A DNA stretch of 64,000 nt from Streptomyces sp. SDr-06 (GCF_003324565.1 NZ_QOLA01000029.1:1-64000), one strand, 5' to 3'; numbered from the stretch's first letter, positions 1 to 9,214 are shown. The notes: generated by a model not told the origin, from the sequence alone. A program made the numbers and translations.

Positions 1-91
1 CCCGGTTACATTCCGAACCCGGAAGCTAAGCCTTTCAGCGCCGATGGTACTGCAGGGGGGACCCTGTGGGAGAGTAGGACGCCGCCGAACA
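1..91 (+). rRNA. rrf: 5S ribosomal RNA, 3' part
   Basis: The sequence matches the body and 3' half of actinobacterial 5S rRNA: the CCGAACCCGGAAGCTAAG loop, the GGTACTGCAGGGGGGACCC helix region and the GAGAGTAGGACGCCGCCGAAC 3' end. About 28 bases of the 5' end lie before the window. It is the last gene of an rRNA operon and is followed at once by an intrinsic terminator. The exact 3' nucleotide is estimated. Confidence 0.95.
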
Positions 92-101
92 AATTGTGGG
101 G

Positions 102-152
102 AAAGCCCCGCACCAGATCTGTAGGAATACAGGTCACGGTGCGGGGCTTTTT
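102..152 (+). terminator. rRNA operon intrinsic terminator
   Basis: A 13-bp stem, AAAGCCCCGCACC (102-114) pairing with GGTGCGGGGCTTT (138-150), is followed by a T run. The 23-nt loop holds a second small stem (CTGTA/TACAG). The A run on the left arm means it could also stop transcription coming from the opposite strand. Confidence 0.9.
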
Positions 153-191
153 CGCGTTGTGGCATGAGCTGCGCCGTCGGTATACGCAGCT

Positions 192-590
192 TTACCCCGC
201 CGCCGGCTCCAGCAGGTCCCAGCGGTTTCCGTAGAGGTCCTCGAACACCGCGACCGAACCGTACGGCTCGTGGCGGGGTTCCTCCAGAAAGCGCACCCCG
301 GCCGCCAGCATCCGGGCATGGTCGCCCTTGAAGTCCTCGGTATGGAGGAAGAAGCCGACCCGGCCACCGGTCTGGGCGCCCACGCTCGCCCGTTGGGCCT
401 CGTCCTTCGCGCGAGCCAGGAGCAGCGAGACCGCGCCGTCGCCGGTGCCGCGCGGCCGGACCACCACCCAGCGCGAGCCGTCTCCGCGATCGGTGTCCTC
501 GGCCAGTTCGAAGCCCAGGGCCCGGGTGTAGAAGTCGATGGCTTCGTCGTAGTCGCGGACGACAAGCGTGATCAGTGCGATGTGTGGCAT
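192..590 (-). CDS. VOC (glyoxalase/bleomycin-resistance) family protein
   Basis: 132-residue protein beginning MPHIALITLVV, a typical first strand of the vicinal-oxygen-chelate fold. The tail reads VAVFEDLYGNRWDLLEP, the usual end of a one-unit VOC protein, with the Asp/Asn-Arg turn and final metal-side Glu. The open frame extends further upstream, but only the ATG at 590 gives a normal VOC N-terminus. The family includes glyoxalases, extradiol dioxygenases and antibiotic-binding proteins; the substrate cannot be read from the sequence. It converges on the rRNA terminator and is divergent from the kinase gene. Confidence 0.85.
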   Translation of the reverse strand: MPHIALITLVVRDYDEAIDFYTRALGFELAEDTDRGDGSRWVVVRPRGTGDGAVSLLLARAKDEAQRASVGAQTGGRVGFFLHTEDFKGDHARMLAAGVRFLEEPRHEPYGSVAVFEDLYGNRWDLLEPAAG

Positions 591-648
591 GCCCCCAAGG
601 TTATACGTACTACGTGGGTGGCCCGGGAGGCGGTGGAACAATGCGGGG

Positions 649-1281
649 ATGGAACTCGACCTTGAGCGGCTGGTCGGGCGGGCCCGCGGGCTCGTCGTTC
701 CCGGCCGTCGCCGCATCCTCGGCATCGCCGGGCCGCCCGGCGCCGGAAAGTCCACGCTGGCGGGGGAGTTGGTGGAGCGGCTCGGCGGCCAGGCCGTCCT
801 CGTGCCCATGGACGGGTTCCACCTGGCCAACCGCGAGCTGCGCCGTCTGGGACGTACCGAACGCAAGGGCGCGCCCGACACCTTCGACGCCGCCGGATAC
901 GCCGCGCTGCTCGCCCGGCTGCGTACGCCGGAACGTGGCACGGTGGTCTACGCTCCGGACTTCGACCGGTCGTTGGAGGAGGCGCTGGCCGGGAGCATTC
1001 CGGTCGCCGCGGAGGTGCCGCTCGTCGTCACCGAGGGCAACTACCTGCTGCACGACGAGGGGGACTGGGCGAAGGTCAGGGATCTCGTCGACGAGGTCTG
1101 GTATCTCCATCTCGACGACGGCGAGCGGGTGCGCAGACTCGTCGAGCGGCATGTGCGGCACGGCCGACCCCGGCCTCGGGCCGAGCGATGGGTCAGTGAG
1201 TCCGACGAGGTCAACGCACGTCTCGTGGCCGAGGGGCGCGCGCGGGCGGATCTTGTCATCACCGGCACGCTCACTGGGTAG
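649..1281 (+). CDS. P-loop nucleoside/nucleotide kinase family protein
   Basis: 210 residues. A Walker A motif GPPGAGKST lies about 25 residues from the start, followed by PMDGFHLAN, the DGF(Y)H signature of the uridine kinase/pantothenate kinase-like (PRK) fold, and later VVTEGNYLL, the usual Walker B/acceptor strand. The C-terminal RHVRHGRPRPRAERWV helix is typical of the fructose-transport-like (FrcK-type) nucleoside triphosphate hydrolases. The start chosen is MELDLERLV; the frame is open further upstream without family similarity. The true phosphate acceptor is unknown. Confidence 0.85.
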   Translation: MELDLERLVGRARGLVVPGRRRILGIAGPPGAGKSTLAGELVERLGGQAVLVPMDGFHLANRELRRLGRTERKGAPDTFDAAGYAALLARLRTPERGTVVYAPDFDRSLEEALAGSIPVAAEVPLVVTEGNYLLHDEGDWAKVRDLVDEVWYLHLDDGERVRRLVERHVRHGRPRPRAERWVSESDEVNARLVAEGRARADLVITGTLTG

Positions 1282-1322
1282 GCTCGCAGCTCTGGCGACT
1301 GTGCGAGGGGAAGGCAGCAGAC

Positions 1323-2276
1323 GTGGGGATATTCCGACGAGGGCCCAAGCGGGACGCGAGCGACGTTCCGAGGGACCCCGAGTTCGGCTTCTTCTCGACC
1401 GACGAGGGCGCCCGTTTCCGTGCCGTGGTCCGGGAGGCGTTCGCCGAGCTGGGCCTGGAGGTCACCGTCTACGCGGACATGGTCAAGGACAGCGCCGGCC
1501 GCCAGTTCGGCCTCGGCAACCTCGCGGCCGTCTGCCACAACGAACCGCGCGGCCCGCGGGTGTGGCCGGAACTGATTCGCAAGCACGTCGGCATGGTGCT
1601 GCGCACCATGGAAGCGCCCTCTGCGCTCGAAACCATGGCTCCCGAGCAGATCCGGGCCCAGCTCTATCCCCGGGTGATCAGCGGCGACGGGCTCGACGCA
1701 CAGAGCTTCGGCTATGCGCGCAGCGTCGCGCCCGGGCTCTACGAGATCCTCGCGCTCGACCTACCGGAGAGCGTCATGATGCTCACCGACGAGGCTCTCG
1801 AACCGCTCGGCAAGGTGCCCGACCTGCGTGAGCAGGCCCTGCGCAATCTGCGGGAGCTGCCCGTCGAGGCGCATGAGACGGTCAAGGGCGACGACGGGAT
1901 GCGCTTCGACCTCGTCGTCGGAGACTCCTTCTACACGGCGAGTCGCGTGCTCGCCCTGGAAGCCGTCGTGCGTCAGGTCACGGGACGCGAGCTCCCGCCG
2001 GAGGGGGCTCTGGTGGCGATGCCCTTCCGCCACCAGCTCGCCTTCCACGTCATCCGCGATTCCGGCATGGTGCTCGCCCTCAACGCCATGGCCTCGTTCG
2101 CGGCCTCGGGGTACGAGGACACTCCCGGGTCGATCAGCCCGTACGTCTACTGGTGGCGCGGCGGCACGCTCACCCAGCTCAGCGACCGGGACGGCGAGGG
2201 GCTGCGCATCGTGGTGGGCGAGGAGTTCGGCGAACTGCTCGAGCGCCTCGTCGACGAGGAGACGGAGGGACTGTGA
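1323..2276 (+). CDS. Hypothetical protein, possibly DUF1444-like
   Basis: 317 residues from a GTG start with GAAGG upstream. There is no signal peptide or membrane segment. The middle stretch ALDLPESVMMLTDEALEPLG followed by LREQALRNLRELP resembles the conserved core of DUF1444/YtpQ-type proteins, so I suggest a distant relation, but I do not recognise the gene with certainty. It lies 41 bp after the kinase gene in the same direction and may be co-transcribed. Codon use matches its neighbours. Function unknown. Confidence 0.75.
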   Translation: MGIFRRGPKRDASDVPRDPEFGFFSTDEGARFRAVVREAFAELGLEVTVYADMVKDSAGRQFGLGNLAAVCHNEPRGPRVWPELIRKHVGMVLRTMEAPSALETMAPEQIRAQLYPRVISGDGLDAQSFGYARSVAPGLYEILALDLPESVMMLTDEALEPLGKVPDLREQALRNLRELPVEAHETVKGDDGMRFDLVVGDSFYTASRVLALEAVVRQVTGRELPPEGALVAMPFRHQLAFHVIRDSGMVLALNAMASFAASGYEDTPGSISPYVYWWRGGTLTQLSDRDGEGLRIVVGEEFGELLERLVDEETEGL

Positions 2277-2357
2277 CCGGCTGAACGGGATCGGGGGAGG
2301 GCGGCCGGGCCGTTCATTCCCCTCGCGGGCGTGGGGGCGTCCGGGCAGGATGAGGCC

Positions 2358-3488
2358 ATGCCTACGACGCCCACTCCCGCACCCTTCACCGCCGACGACT
2401 ACCGGGCCCGGATGGCTCGCGCCGCCGAGTCCGCCGCAGATGCCGGGCTGGCCGGTGTGCTGGTCGCGCCCGGCCCCGATCTCGTCTACCTCACCGGCTA
2501 CCAGCCGACCGCCATCACCGAGCGGCTCACCGTCCTGGTGCTGGCGGCCGGCCAGGACCCGGTCCTCGTCGTGCCGACCCTGGAGGCGCCCGACGCCGCG
2601 CACGCGGCCGGGGCCGCCGCGCTCACCCTGCGGGACTGGACCGACGGCAAGGACCCGTACACCGTGACGGCCCCGCTCCTCGACGTCGACGGGCGTTTCG
2701 GGGTCAGCGACAACGCGTGGGCGATGCATCTGCTGGGCCTGCAGAAGGAGCTGCCCGGCACGTCGTACGTCTCGTTGACCGAGGCGCTGCCCATGCTGCG
2801 GGCCGTCAAGGACGAGCACGAGCTGGCCCGCCTGGAAGCGGCGGGCGCGGCGGCGGACGAGGCGTACGGCGAGATCGTGAAGGTGCGTTTCGCGGGCCGC
2901 AAGGAGACGGAGGTGGCCGCCGATCTGGCCGCCCTCCTGATGAAGTACGGCCATTCCCAGGTGGACTTCACCGTCGTCGGCTCCGGGCCCAACGGCGCCA
3001 ACCCGCACCACGAGGCCGGCGACCGCACGATCGGGCACGGCGACATGGTCGTCCTCGACTTCGGCGGCCTCAAGCACGGTTACGGCTCCGACACGACCCG
3101 CACCGTCCACGTCGGCGAGCCCAGCGAGGAGGAGCGGCGCGTCCACGACGTGGTGCGCGCGGCACAGCAGGCGGGCTTCGAGGCGGTCAGGCCCGGCGTC
3201 GCCTGCCAGGACATCGACCGCGCGGCCCGCGCGGTGATCGCGGACGCCGGGTACGGCGAGTACTTCATCCACCGCACCGGCCACGGCATCGGCGTGACCA
3301 CGCACGAGCCGCCGTACATGATCGAGGGCGAGGAGCGGCCGCTCGTGCCCGGGATGTGCTTCTCCATCGAGCCGGGCATCTATCTGCCCGGCCGGTTCGG
3401 CGTCCGGATCGAGGACATCGTCACCGTGACGGATGACGGCGGGCGGCGTTTCAACAACACCGACCGCGCCATGGCCATCGTCGAGTAA
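2358..3488 (+). CDS. pepQ: M24 family Xaa-Pro peptidase
   Basis: 376 residues, cytosolic. An N-terminal creatinase-like domain (about 1-130) precedes a pita-bread metallopeptidase domain. The dinuclear metal ligands are visible: Asp in VVLDFGG, Asp in GSDTTRTVHVG, His in HRTGHGIG, Glu in FSIEPGIY and Glu in VRIEDIV. These predict cleavage of X-Pro peptide bonds. ATG at 2358 is preferred over an upstream in-frame start because it gives the usual short N-terminus. The gene converges on treZ. Confidence 0.92.
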   Translation: MPTTPTPAPFTADDYRARMARAAESAADAGLAGVLVAPGPDLVYLTGYQPTAITERLTVLVLAAGQDPVLVVPTLEAPDAAHAAGAAALTLRDWTDGKDPYTVTAPLLDVDGRFGVSDNAWAMHLLGLQKELPGTSYVSLTEALPMLRAVKDEHELARLEAAGAAADEAYGEIVKVRFAGRKETEVAADLAALLMKYGHSQVDFTVVGSGPNGANPHHEAGDRTIGHGDMVVLDFGGLKHGYGSDTTRTVHVGEPSEEERRVHDVVRAAQQAGFEAVRPGVACQDIDRAARAVIADAGYGEYFIHRTGHGIGVTTHEPPYMIEGEERPLVPGMCFSIEPGIYLPGRFGVRIEDIVTVTDDGGRRFNNTDRAMAIVE

Positions 3489-3492
3489 CCGC

Positions 3493-3509
3493 CGCCCTCG
3501 TCAAGGGCG
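3493..3509. terminator. Possible bidirectional terminator between pepQ and treZ
   Basis: CGCCCT (3493-3498) and AGGGCG (3504-3509) form a 6-bp stem with a 5-nt loop in the 36-bp convergent gap. The stem is short and there is no U tract, so this is tentative. Confidence 0.4.
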
Positions 3510-3524
3510 TTGACTGCGCGGGCC

Positions 3525-5264
3525 TCAGCGGTCGAGGACCGCGCACGACTCCGGCGGCATCAGCAGCACCCCGTCCGCGCCCGGCGTTCCGACCGGCTCC
3601 CAGGCCGCGAGGACCCGGCCGCCGCCCCCGAGCCTGATCCTGACCGCCTCCTTGGAGAGGTTGACCACGATCCGCAGGTCGCCGCGCCGGTAGGTGAGCC
3701 AGCGTGCCTCCTCGTCGTACGCCACCTTGACGGCCGCCAGGTCGGGGTCCGTCAGATCGGCCCGGGCGTGGCGCAGGGCGATGAGCTCGCGGTACCAGGC
3801 CAGCAGCCTGGCGTGCGGCTCGCCCGTGGGCTCCGTCCAGTCCAGGCACGAGCGCTGCCGCGTCGCCGGGTCCTGGGGGTCGGGGATGTCCTCGGCGGCC
3901 CAGCCGTGGGACGTGAACTCCCGCCGCCTGCCCTCCCGTACGGCCCGCGCGAGGTCGGGGTCGGTGTGGTCGGTGAAGAACTGCCAGGGGGTGCGCGCGC
4001 CCCACTCCTCGCCCATGAAGAGCATCGGCGGGAACGGGCTGGTCAGCGTCAGTGTCGCCGCGCAGGCGAGCAGGCCCGGCGACAGGGAGGCCGAGAGGCG
4101 GTCGCCCTGGGCCCGGTTGCCGATCTGGTCGTGGGTCTGCGCATAGCCGAGGAAGCGGTGGGCGGGGGTGCGGGCGCGGTCGACGGGGCGGCCGTGGAGG
4201 CGGCCGCGGAAGCTGGAATACGTACCGTCGTGGAAGAACACCCTGGTCAACGTCTTGGCGAGGGCGGAGAGCGGGGCGCGTGCGAAGTCGGCGTAGTAGC
4301 CCTGGGATTCGCCGGTGAGGGCGGTGTGCAGGGCGTGGTGGAAGTCGTCGTTCCACTGGGCGTGCAGGCCGAGGCCGCCCTCGCCGCGCGGCGTGGTGGT
4401 GCGCGGGTCGCAGGTGTCGGACTCGGCGACGAGGAAGAGCGGCCGGCCCAGCTCGGCGGCGAGCACGTCGACCGCCGTCGAGAGTTCTTCCAGGAAGGTG
4501 AACGCGCGGGTGTCGGCCAGCGCGTGCACCGCGTCCAGCCGCAGCCCGTCCAGGCGGTAGTCGCGCAGCCAGGCCAGCGCGCTCTCCAGGAGGTAGGCCC
4601 GCACCTCGTCGGAGCCCGCGGCGTCCAGGTTGACGGCCGAGCCCCAGGGCGTGTGGTGGGTGTCCGTGAAGTACGGCCCGAAGGCGGGCAGGTGGTTGCC
4701 GGACGGGCCGAGGTGGTTGTGCACGACGTCCAGGACCACGCCGAGCCCCTGGGCGTGCGCCGCGTCGACGAACCGCTTCAGCGCGTCGGGCCCGCCGTAG
4801 GGCTCGTGCACCGCCCACAGGGAGACCCCCTCGTACCCCCAGCCGTGGCGCCCCGGGAAGGGGCACACCGGCATCAGCTCGATGTGCGTGATGCCCAACT
4901 CGGCCAGGTGGGGCAGCCGTTGAACGGCCGCGTCCAGGGTGCCCTCGGGTGTGAAGGTGCCCACGTGCAGCTCGTACAGGACGGCCCTCTGGAGCGGGCG
5001 GCCCGCCCAGGGGTGCTGCCAGGTGAAGGTGTCGTGGACGACGACCGCGCTGAGGCCGTCCGGGCCGTCGGGCTGGCGGCGCGACCTCGGGTCGGGCCGC
5101 ACCGGGCCGTCGTCCAGTACGAATCCGTAGCGGTCGCCGGGATGCCCTTCGGCCTCGGCCAGCCACCAGCCCGCGCGCACGGGATGGCGGGTCATGGGAT
5201 GGGTCGCGCCCTCCAGAAGAAGGGCGGTCCGGTCGGCGTTCGGCGCCCACACTTCGAACAGCAC
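3525..5264 (-). CDS. treZ: Malto-oligosyltrehalose trehalohydrolase
   Basis: 579 residues. TreZ hydrolyses the alpha-1,4 bond next to the terminal trehalose unit made by TreY and releases trehalose. The N-terminal CBM48-like domain starts VLFEVWAPNADRTALLLEG. GH13 motifs follow: DVVHNHLG (region I), GLRLDAVHAL (nucleophile Asp), LVAESD (acid/base Glu) and QTHDQIGNRAQGDRL (region IV, typical of TreZ). The GTG at 5264 is chosen because AGGGGG lies about 8 nt before it. TreY and GlgX are encoded 6-11 kb away on the same strand. Confidence 0.95.
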   Translation of the reverse strand: MLFEVWAPNADRTALLLEGATHPMTRHPVRAGWWLAEAEGHPGDRYGFVLDDGPVRPDPRSRRQPDGPDGLSAVVVHDTFTWQHPWAGRPLQRAVLYELHVGTFTPEGTLDAAVQRLPHLAELGITHIELMPVCPFPGRHGWGYEGVSLWAVHEPYGGPDALKRFVDAAHAQGLGVVLDVVHNHLGPSGNHLPAFGPYFTDTHHTPWGSAVNLDAAGSDEVRAYLLESALAWLRDYRLDGLRLDAVHALADTRAFTFLEELSTAVDVLAAELGRPLFLVAESDTCDPRTTTPRGEGGLGLHAQWNDDFHHALHTALTGESQGYYADFARAPLSALAKTLTRVFFHDGTYSSFRGRLHGRPVDRARTPAHRFLGYAQTHDQIGNRAQGDRLSASLSPGLLACAATLTLTSPFPPMLFMGEEWGARTPWQFFTDHTDPDLARAVREGRRREFTSHGWAAEDIPDPQDPATRQRSCLDWTEPTGEPHARLLAWYRELIALRHARADLTDPDLAAVKVAYDEEARWLTYRRGDLRIVVNLSKEAVRIRLGGGGRVLAAWEPVGTPGADGVLLMPPESCAVLDR

Positions 5265-5336
5265 TGGCGGTCCCCCTGTCGTAGCCGGTTGCGACCATGG
5301 TGCGACACAGGAGGGGGACACGCCCGCAATTCGGGA

Positions 5337-6290
5337 CTACTTCCAGACCATGTTGATCGCGCGCTCGAAGGTGACATAGCCCGCGCGGGCGAACGCGTTG
5401 GCCATGGGGACGTTCGGCAGGTCCGTGGCGGCGCGGATCCGGGGCACGTCCTGGGCGGCCAGGACGCGCGTTCCCTCGGCGAGGAGGTCGTCGATGTAGC
5501 CGTGGCCGCGATGGGCGGGCAGCACCCCGATGTACGCGATGACGGGGTTGTAGTTGTTGCGGGCCGGGATCACGAACCCGACGGGCCCGCCGCCGTCCTT
5601 GAGCTCGGCGATCCGCCACCATGTGGGCGGCGACCTGAAGGTCGCGAACTCCTCCTCGTACATGCGCTCCGCGCTTTCGCGCGGGGTCATGGTGCGCAGC
5701 TCCTCGCGGGTGTGCTCGTCCAGCGAGTTCTCCACGACGAGCGTCATCAGTGCGATGAGCTCCTCGCGGTCGGTGGCCGGCCGGAACGACAGCCTCGTGG
5801 AGGGCTCGGGGACCGGGGTGCCCGCACGCCACTCCAGGCGCAGCCGCTCGACGAGCGGGGTCGCGCCGGAGGCGGCGAGGATGTTCAGCCTCGTCTCGAC
5901 GACCTCGCGGGCGGCGGCGTCCTCGCGCCAGTCGCCGGGCACGAAGCGGCCGTACTCGGGGCGGTCCGCGCCCGCGGGGACGACCTCGGCGGTGGCGGTC
6001 TCCAGGAGCCGCAGGCCGATCTCGTGGCGCTCCGCCGCGGGCAGGGTGTCGTCGACGTCGAAGAAGTCGAGACTGAGCGGCGGCCCGCCGCTCTTCGCGG
6101 TCCACCAGGCGATGCGCGCCAGCACCCGGCCGTCGCGCAGGGCCACCCACATCCAGTCCGGGATGCGGCGACCAGTGGCCAGATCGTCCTCGAGTTCGTG
6201 GTCGAGAACGTAGGAAAGCTGGTGGAAGAGCCCGAGTTCGTCGGGCCCGGCGAGCGGACGAATGGTCACGTCCGACGCGGAAGTCGTCAA
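5337..6290 (-). CDS. GNAT family N-acetyltransferase
   Basis: 317 residues, about twice one GNAT domain. The C-terminal half has the acetyl-CoA loop in IAYIGVLPAHRGHGYIDDLL (R-G-H-G-Y) and a final MANAFARAGYVTFERAINMVW strand. The N-terminal half looks like a degenerate GNAT fold. The start appears to be TTG at 6290, with GGGGA a few bases upstream. It lies upstream of treZ in the same direction with a 72-bp gap. The substrate is unknown; such proteins acetylate small amines or antibiotics. Confidence 0.85.
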   Translation of the reverse strand: MTTSASDVTIRPLAGPDELGLFHQLSYVLDHELEDDLATGRRIPDWMWVALRDGRVLARIAWWTAKSGGPPLSLDFFDVDDTLPAAERHEIGLRLLETATAEVVPAGADRPEYGRFVPGDWREDAAAREVVETRLNILAASGATPLVERLRLEWRAGTPVPEPSTRLSFRPATDREELIALMTLVVENSLDEHTREELRTMTPRESAERMYEEEFATFRSPPTWWRIAELKDGGGPVGFVIPARNNYNPVIAYIGVLPAHRGHGYIDDLLAEGTRVLAAQDVPRIRAATDLPNVPMANAFARAGYVTFERAINMVWK

Positions 6291-6479
6291 GAGGGTCCCC
6301 TCAGAGGTTTACGAAGTCGGCAGACCCTAACAGCGCACGAGGTGTGGTCGGCAAGGCAATTGTCGGAACCGGTCTCTCTGCGTCGCAGGTCAGCGCCTGA
6401 GCGAACGTGGGGGCGGGCTCCCGGGGGAGGGCGGCCCGCTGCTGGACACGTCCGGCCCCGGGGACGGACAATCGCTGAT

Positions 6480-7034
6480 GTGACGCCCTCCTTCGAGTTC
6501 CCGACCTCCTCGGCGCCCGCTCGGCTTTCCGACGCGGAGCGCGACCGGGTGCTGGAGGTGCTGCGCGAGGGCGCCGCCGAAGGCAAGCTGTCGCACGACA
6601 CGTTCCTGCGCCGGATGGAGCTGGCCCTGGCCGCCCGCCGGTCCGACGAACTGGTCGCCCTCACCGCCGACTTGCAGAGCGGAGGCCGCTGGTCGAAGGC
6701 GGTCTTCGGGGCGGTCGGCCGGGTCTCGGAGTTCTCCGTCTCGCTGCGCAGGGCCTGGCAGGGCGAGCGGTTGCCGAAGCTCCTGTTCCCCGCGCCGGGC
6801 CCGTACCCGCTGCGGATCGGCCGCGACCCCGCCAACGGGCTCCGGCTGAGCCACGAGACGGTGTCGCGCGTGCACGCCGAGCTCGTCTTCCAGGCCGGGA
6901 TGTGGCAGTTGCGCGACCTCGGCTCGACCAACGGGACGTGTGTGAACGGGCGTCGGGTGACGGGCGCCGTGGCCGTGGCCGACGGCGATCAGGTCAGCTT
7001 CGGCCGGATGGCCTTCCGGCTCGCCACCCGCTGA
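6480..7034 (+). CDS. DUF1707 and FHA domain protein
   Basis: 184 residues. Residues about 14-65 form a DUF1707 domain (LSDAERDRVLEVL, then GKLSHDTFLRRMELALAAR). Residues about 105-184 form a forkhead-associated domain with the phosphothreonine-binding pattern RIGRDPANGLRL, SRVHAEL and LGSTNGTCVNGRRV. FHA domains dock on Thr-phosphorylated partners, so this is probably an adaptor for a Ser/Thr kinase encoded elsewhere. Unlike many DUF1707 proteins it has no membrane segments. The GTG start follows directly on the divergent promoter region 6291-6479. Confidence 0.85.
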   Translation: MTPSFEFPTSSAPARLSDAERDRVLEVLREGAAEGKLSHDTFLRRMELALAARRSDELVALTADLQSGGRWSKAVFGAVGRVSEFSVSLRRAWQGERLPKLLFPAPGPYPLRIGRDPANGLRLSHETVSRVHAELVFQAGMWQLRDLGSTNGTCVNGRRVTGAVAVADGDQVSFGRMAFRLATR

Positions 7035-7119
7035 GCCCCTTCCGCTCCCGCAGCGCTGCTGACCAGGGCTAATGCCGCTGACTCGGGGTGTTGTCAGTGG
7101 GGTGTCGCATCATGGCGGT

Positions 7120-7602
7120 ATGAACGATCAGCCTCGGGTGCGGCACGCCCGCCCCGCCGACCTGCCCCGCCTGGCCGAACTTGCCGCGGAGCACGCCGCG
7201 TACGAGAAGTCGGCCGGTCCGGCACCCGGTTTCGCCGAGCGGCTCGGCGCGCTGCTCTTCACCGCCGAGCGGCCCCGCTTGCGCTGCCTGGTCGCCGAGA
7301 TACCGGGCGGTGAGGTCGTCGGATACGCCACCTGCGCACCGGAGGTGTCGACCTGGGACGCCCGCGAGTACCTGCACATGGACTGCCTGTTCCTGCGCGA
7401 TGGCCACCGCGGCCTGCGCCTCGGACCGCTCCTGATGGAGGCGGTGGCGGCCGAGGCACGGGCGCTCGGGCTCGTGGAGATCCAGTGGCAGACCCCGGAG
7501 TGGAACGAGGGGGCGGTCAGGTTCTACGAGCGCCTGGGTGCCACCGGCAAGGCGAAGGTGCGGTACGCGCTGCCGGTGACCCCTGGTCCGTCCGGCCGGT
7601 AA
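7120..7602 (+). CDS. GNAT family N-acetyltransferase
   Basis: 160 residues, one GNAT domain. MDCLFLRDGHRGLRLGPLLMEAV carries the acetyl-CoA pyrophosphate-binding segment, and WNEGAVRFYERLGATGK is the classic C-terminal GNAT helix-strand. It resembles the spermidine/diamine acetyltransferase branch (EYLHMDCLF), but the substrate is not certain. The start at MNDQPRVRHARP fits the family; the open frame begins earlier with no similarity. It converges on lpdA with a 30-bp gap. Confidence 0.85.
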   Translation: MNDQPRVRHARPADLPRLAELAAEHAAYEKSAGPAPGFAERLGALLFTAERPRLRCLVAEIPGGEVVGYATCAPEVSTWDAREYLHMDCLFLRDGHRGLRLGPLLMEAVAAEARALGLVEIQWQTPEWNEGAVRFYERLGATGKAKVRYALPVTPGPSGR

Positions 7603-7632
7603 GTAGGCGTGCGGGCAGGGGACTTGGAGCGT

Positions 7633-9141
7633 TCACTGCTGATGGAGGCCTCGTCCGGCCAGGGTGAGGAAGGTCTCGCCGACGGCCTCCGAGAGCGTGG
7701 GGTGGGCGTGGATGTGGCGGGCCACGTCCGAGGCCTCGGCGTCCCAGCCCACGATCAGCTGGCTCTCGGCGATCATCTCGGAGACGTTCGGGCCGACGAG
7801 GTGGACGCCGAGCACCCGCCCCTCGCGTTCGGCGACGACCTTCGCCACCCCGCCCTGCCCGTGCACCATGCCCTTGGCGACCGCCGTCAGCGGCATGGTG
7901 TTGACCACGACGTCGTGTCCGCGGCCGCGGGCGTCCGCCTCGGTCAGTCCCACCGAAGCGGTCTGCGGCGAGGAGTACGTGACCCGGGGCACCGCCGCGT
8001 AGTCGACCGGCGCGGAGCCCACCCCGGCGAGCGCCTCGGCGACCAACAGGCCCTCCGCGAACGAGGCGTGGGCCAGACCGAGGGAGGGAGGCGGCAGCAG
8101 ATCGCCCACCACATGAATGCCGGGGACCGCGGTTTCCAGACGCGACCAGTCGGCCGGGGCGACGAAGCCCCGCTCGTCGACGGCGAGTCCGGCCGCGGCC
8201 AGGTCGAGCCCGTCGGTGACCGGAGCGCGGCCCACCGCGACCAGGAGCCGCTCGGCCTCAAGGGTGCGGACCTCGCCGCGCGCGGTGCGCACCGAGGCAC
8301 GCACCCCGTTCTCCAGGACGGTCGCGTCGATGAAGCGGGCTCCGGTCTGCACATCGATGCCGCGCTTCTTGAGTCCCCGCGTCAAGTGGCGGCCGACATC
8401 GGCGTCTTCGAGCGGCACCAGCCGGTCGGCGGCCTCCACCAGCGTGACCTGGGCGCCCATCGAGCGGTGGAACGAGGCGTACTCGACGCCGATCGCGCCG
8501 CCGCCCAGGACCAGCACCGACTGGGGAAGTCCGGGGGCGAACAGGGCGTCGTCGCTGGTGACCACGCGCCGCCCGTCCGCCGCCAGCCCCGGCAGCATGC
8601 GCGGCCGCGACCCCGTGGCCAGCACGATGCCGCGCCGGGCCACCACGTGTCCGTGACCCTCGACATGGACGCTCCTGGGGCCCGTCAACCGGGCCCCGCC
8701 CCGCAGCACTTGGACGTGCGCGTGCGACAGATGGCCCTCCACGCCCTTGTGGTTGCGGGAGACGATGTCGTCGCGGTTCGCCACCAGCGCCTGCCAGTCG
8801 ATCGAGTCCACGCTCGCCTTCACCCCCCACCGCTCGCGCGCCTCGGCGATCCCGTCCACCAGTTCGGCGGCGTGCAGCATCGCCTTGCTGGGGATGCAGC
8901 CGCGGTGCAGGCAGGTGCCGCCGACCTTGTCGCGCTCGGCGAGCACGACCGTCAGGCCCAGGGCGGCGGCCCGCAGGGCGGTGGAATAGCCGCCGGTTCC
9001 GCCGCCGATCACGATCACATCGGCCACGCGGGACCCGGCCCCAGGGCTCTCGGTCACGCGGTCGCCCGCGCGTCCGGTCACGGGCTCGGTCACGTACGTG
9101 GCCAGGGGTTCGGTCGGGGGCGTCATCATGGGATCGGTCAT
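7633..9141 (-). CDS. lpdA: Dihydrolipoyl dehydrogenase (E3)
   Basis: 502 residues. The FAD Rossmann motif is VIVIGGGTGGYSTALRAA, the redox disulfide lies in GGTCLHRGCIPSKAM, the NAD site is SVLVLGGGAIGVEYA, and the His-Glu dyad is in HAHPTLSEAVGE near the C-terminus. It reoxidises dihydrolipoamide in 2-oxoacid dehydrogenase complexes or related systems. An N-terminal extension of about 35 residues precedes the FAD domain. ATG at 9141 has a GGAGG 7 nt upstream. No E1/E2 genes are nearby; the divergent LysR gene is the likely regulator. Confidence 0.93.
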   Translation of the reverse strand: MTDPMMTPPTEPLATYVTEPVTGRAGDRVTESPGAGSRVADVIVIGGGTGGYSTALRAAALGLTVVLAERDKVGGTCLHRGCIPSKAMLHAAELVDGIAEARERWGVKASVDSIDWQALVANRDDIVSRNHKGVEGHLSHAHVQVLRGGARLTGPRSVHVEGHGHVVARRGIVLATGSRPRMLPGLAADGRRVVTSDDALFAPGLPQSVLVLGGGAIGVEYASFHRSMGAQVTLVEAADRLVPLEDADVGRHLTRGLKKRGIDVQTGARFIDATVLENGVRASVRTARGEVRTLEAERLLVAVGRAPVTDGLDLAAAGLAVDERGFVAPADWSRLETAVPGIHVVGDLLPPPSLGLAHASFAEGLLVAEALAGVGSAPVDYAAVPRVTYSSPQTASVGLTEADARGRGHDVVVNTMPLTAVAKGMVHGQGGVAKVVAEREGRVLGVHLVGPNVSEMIAESQLIVGWDAEASDVARHIHAHPTLSEAVGETFLTLAGRGLHQQ

Positions 9142-9180
9142 GCGGCAAGCCTCCGCCCCGCCGCTGCCATGAGTCCAAGG

Positions 9181-9214
9181 CAATGTTCTTGTGACACCGA
9201 TGCACAATGCTTAT
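9181..9214. promoter_or_regulatory. Candidate LysR operator between lpdA and the regulator
   Basis: The 119-bp divergent gap has two CAATG-starting direct repeats (CAATGTTCTT at 9181 and CAATGCTTAT at 9205), 24 bp apart. The second overlaps the short inverted repeat GCACAATGC. LysR regulators usually bind the gap next to their own divergent target. The assignment rests on position and repeat only. Confidence 0.4.

Noticed and set aside
3510..6479. Long plus-strand open frame across treZ and the acetyltransferase
   Set aside because: High-GC shadow frame with Arg/Gly/Val-rich composition and no family motif; the real gene in this frame starts at 6480.
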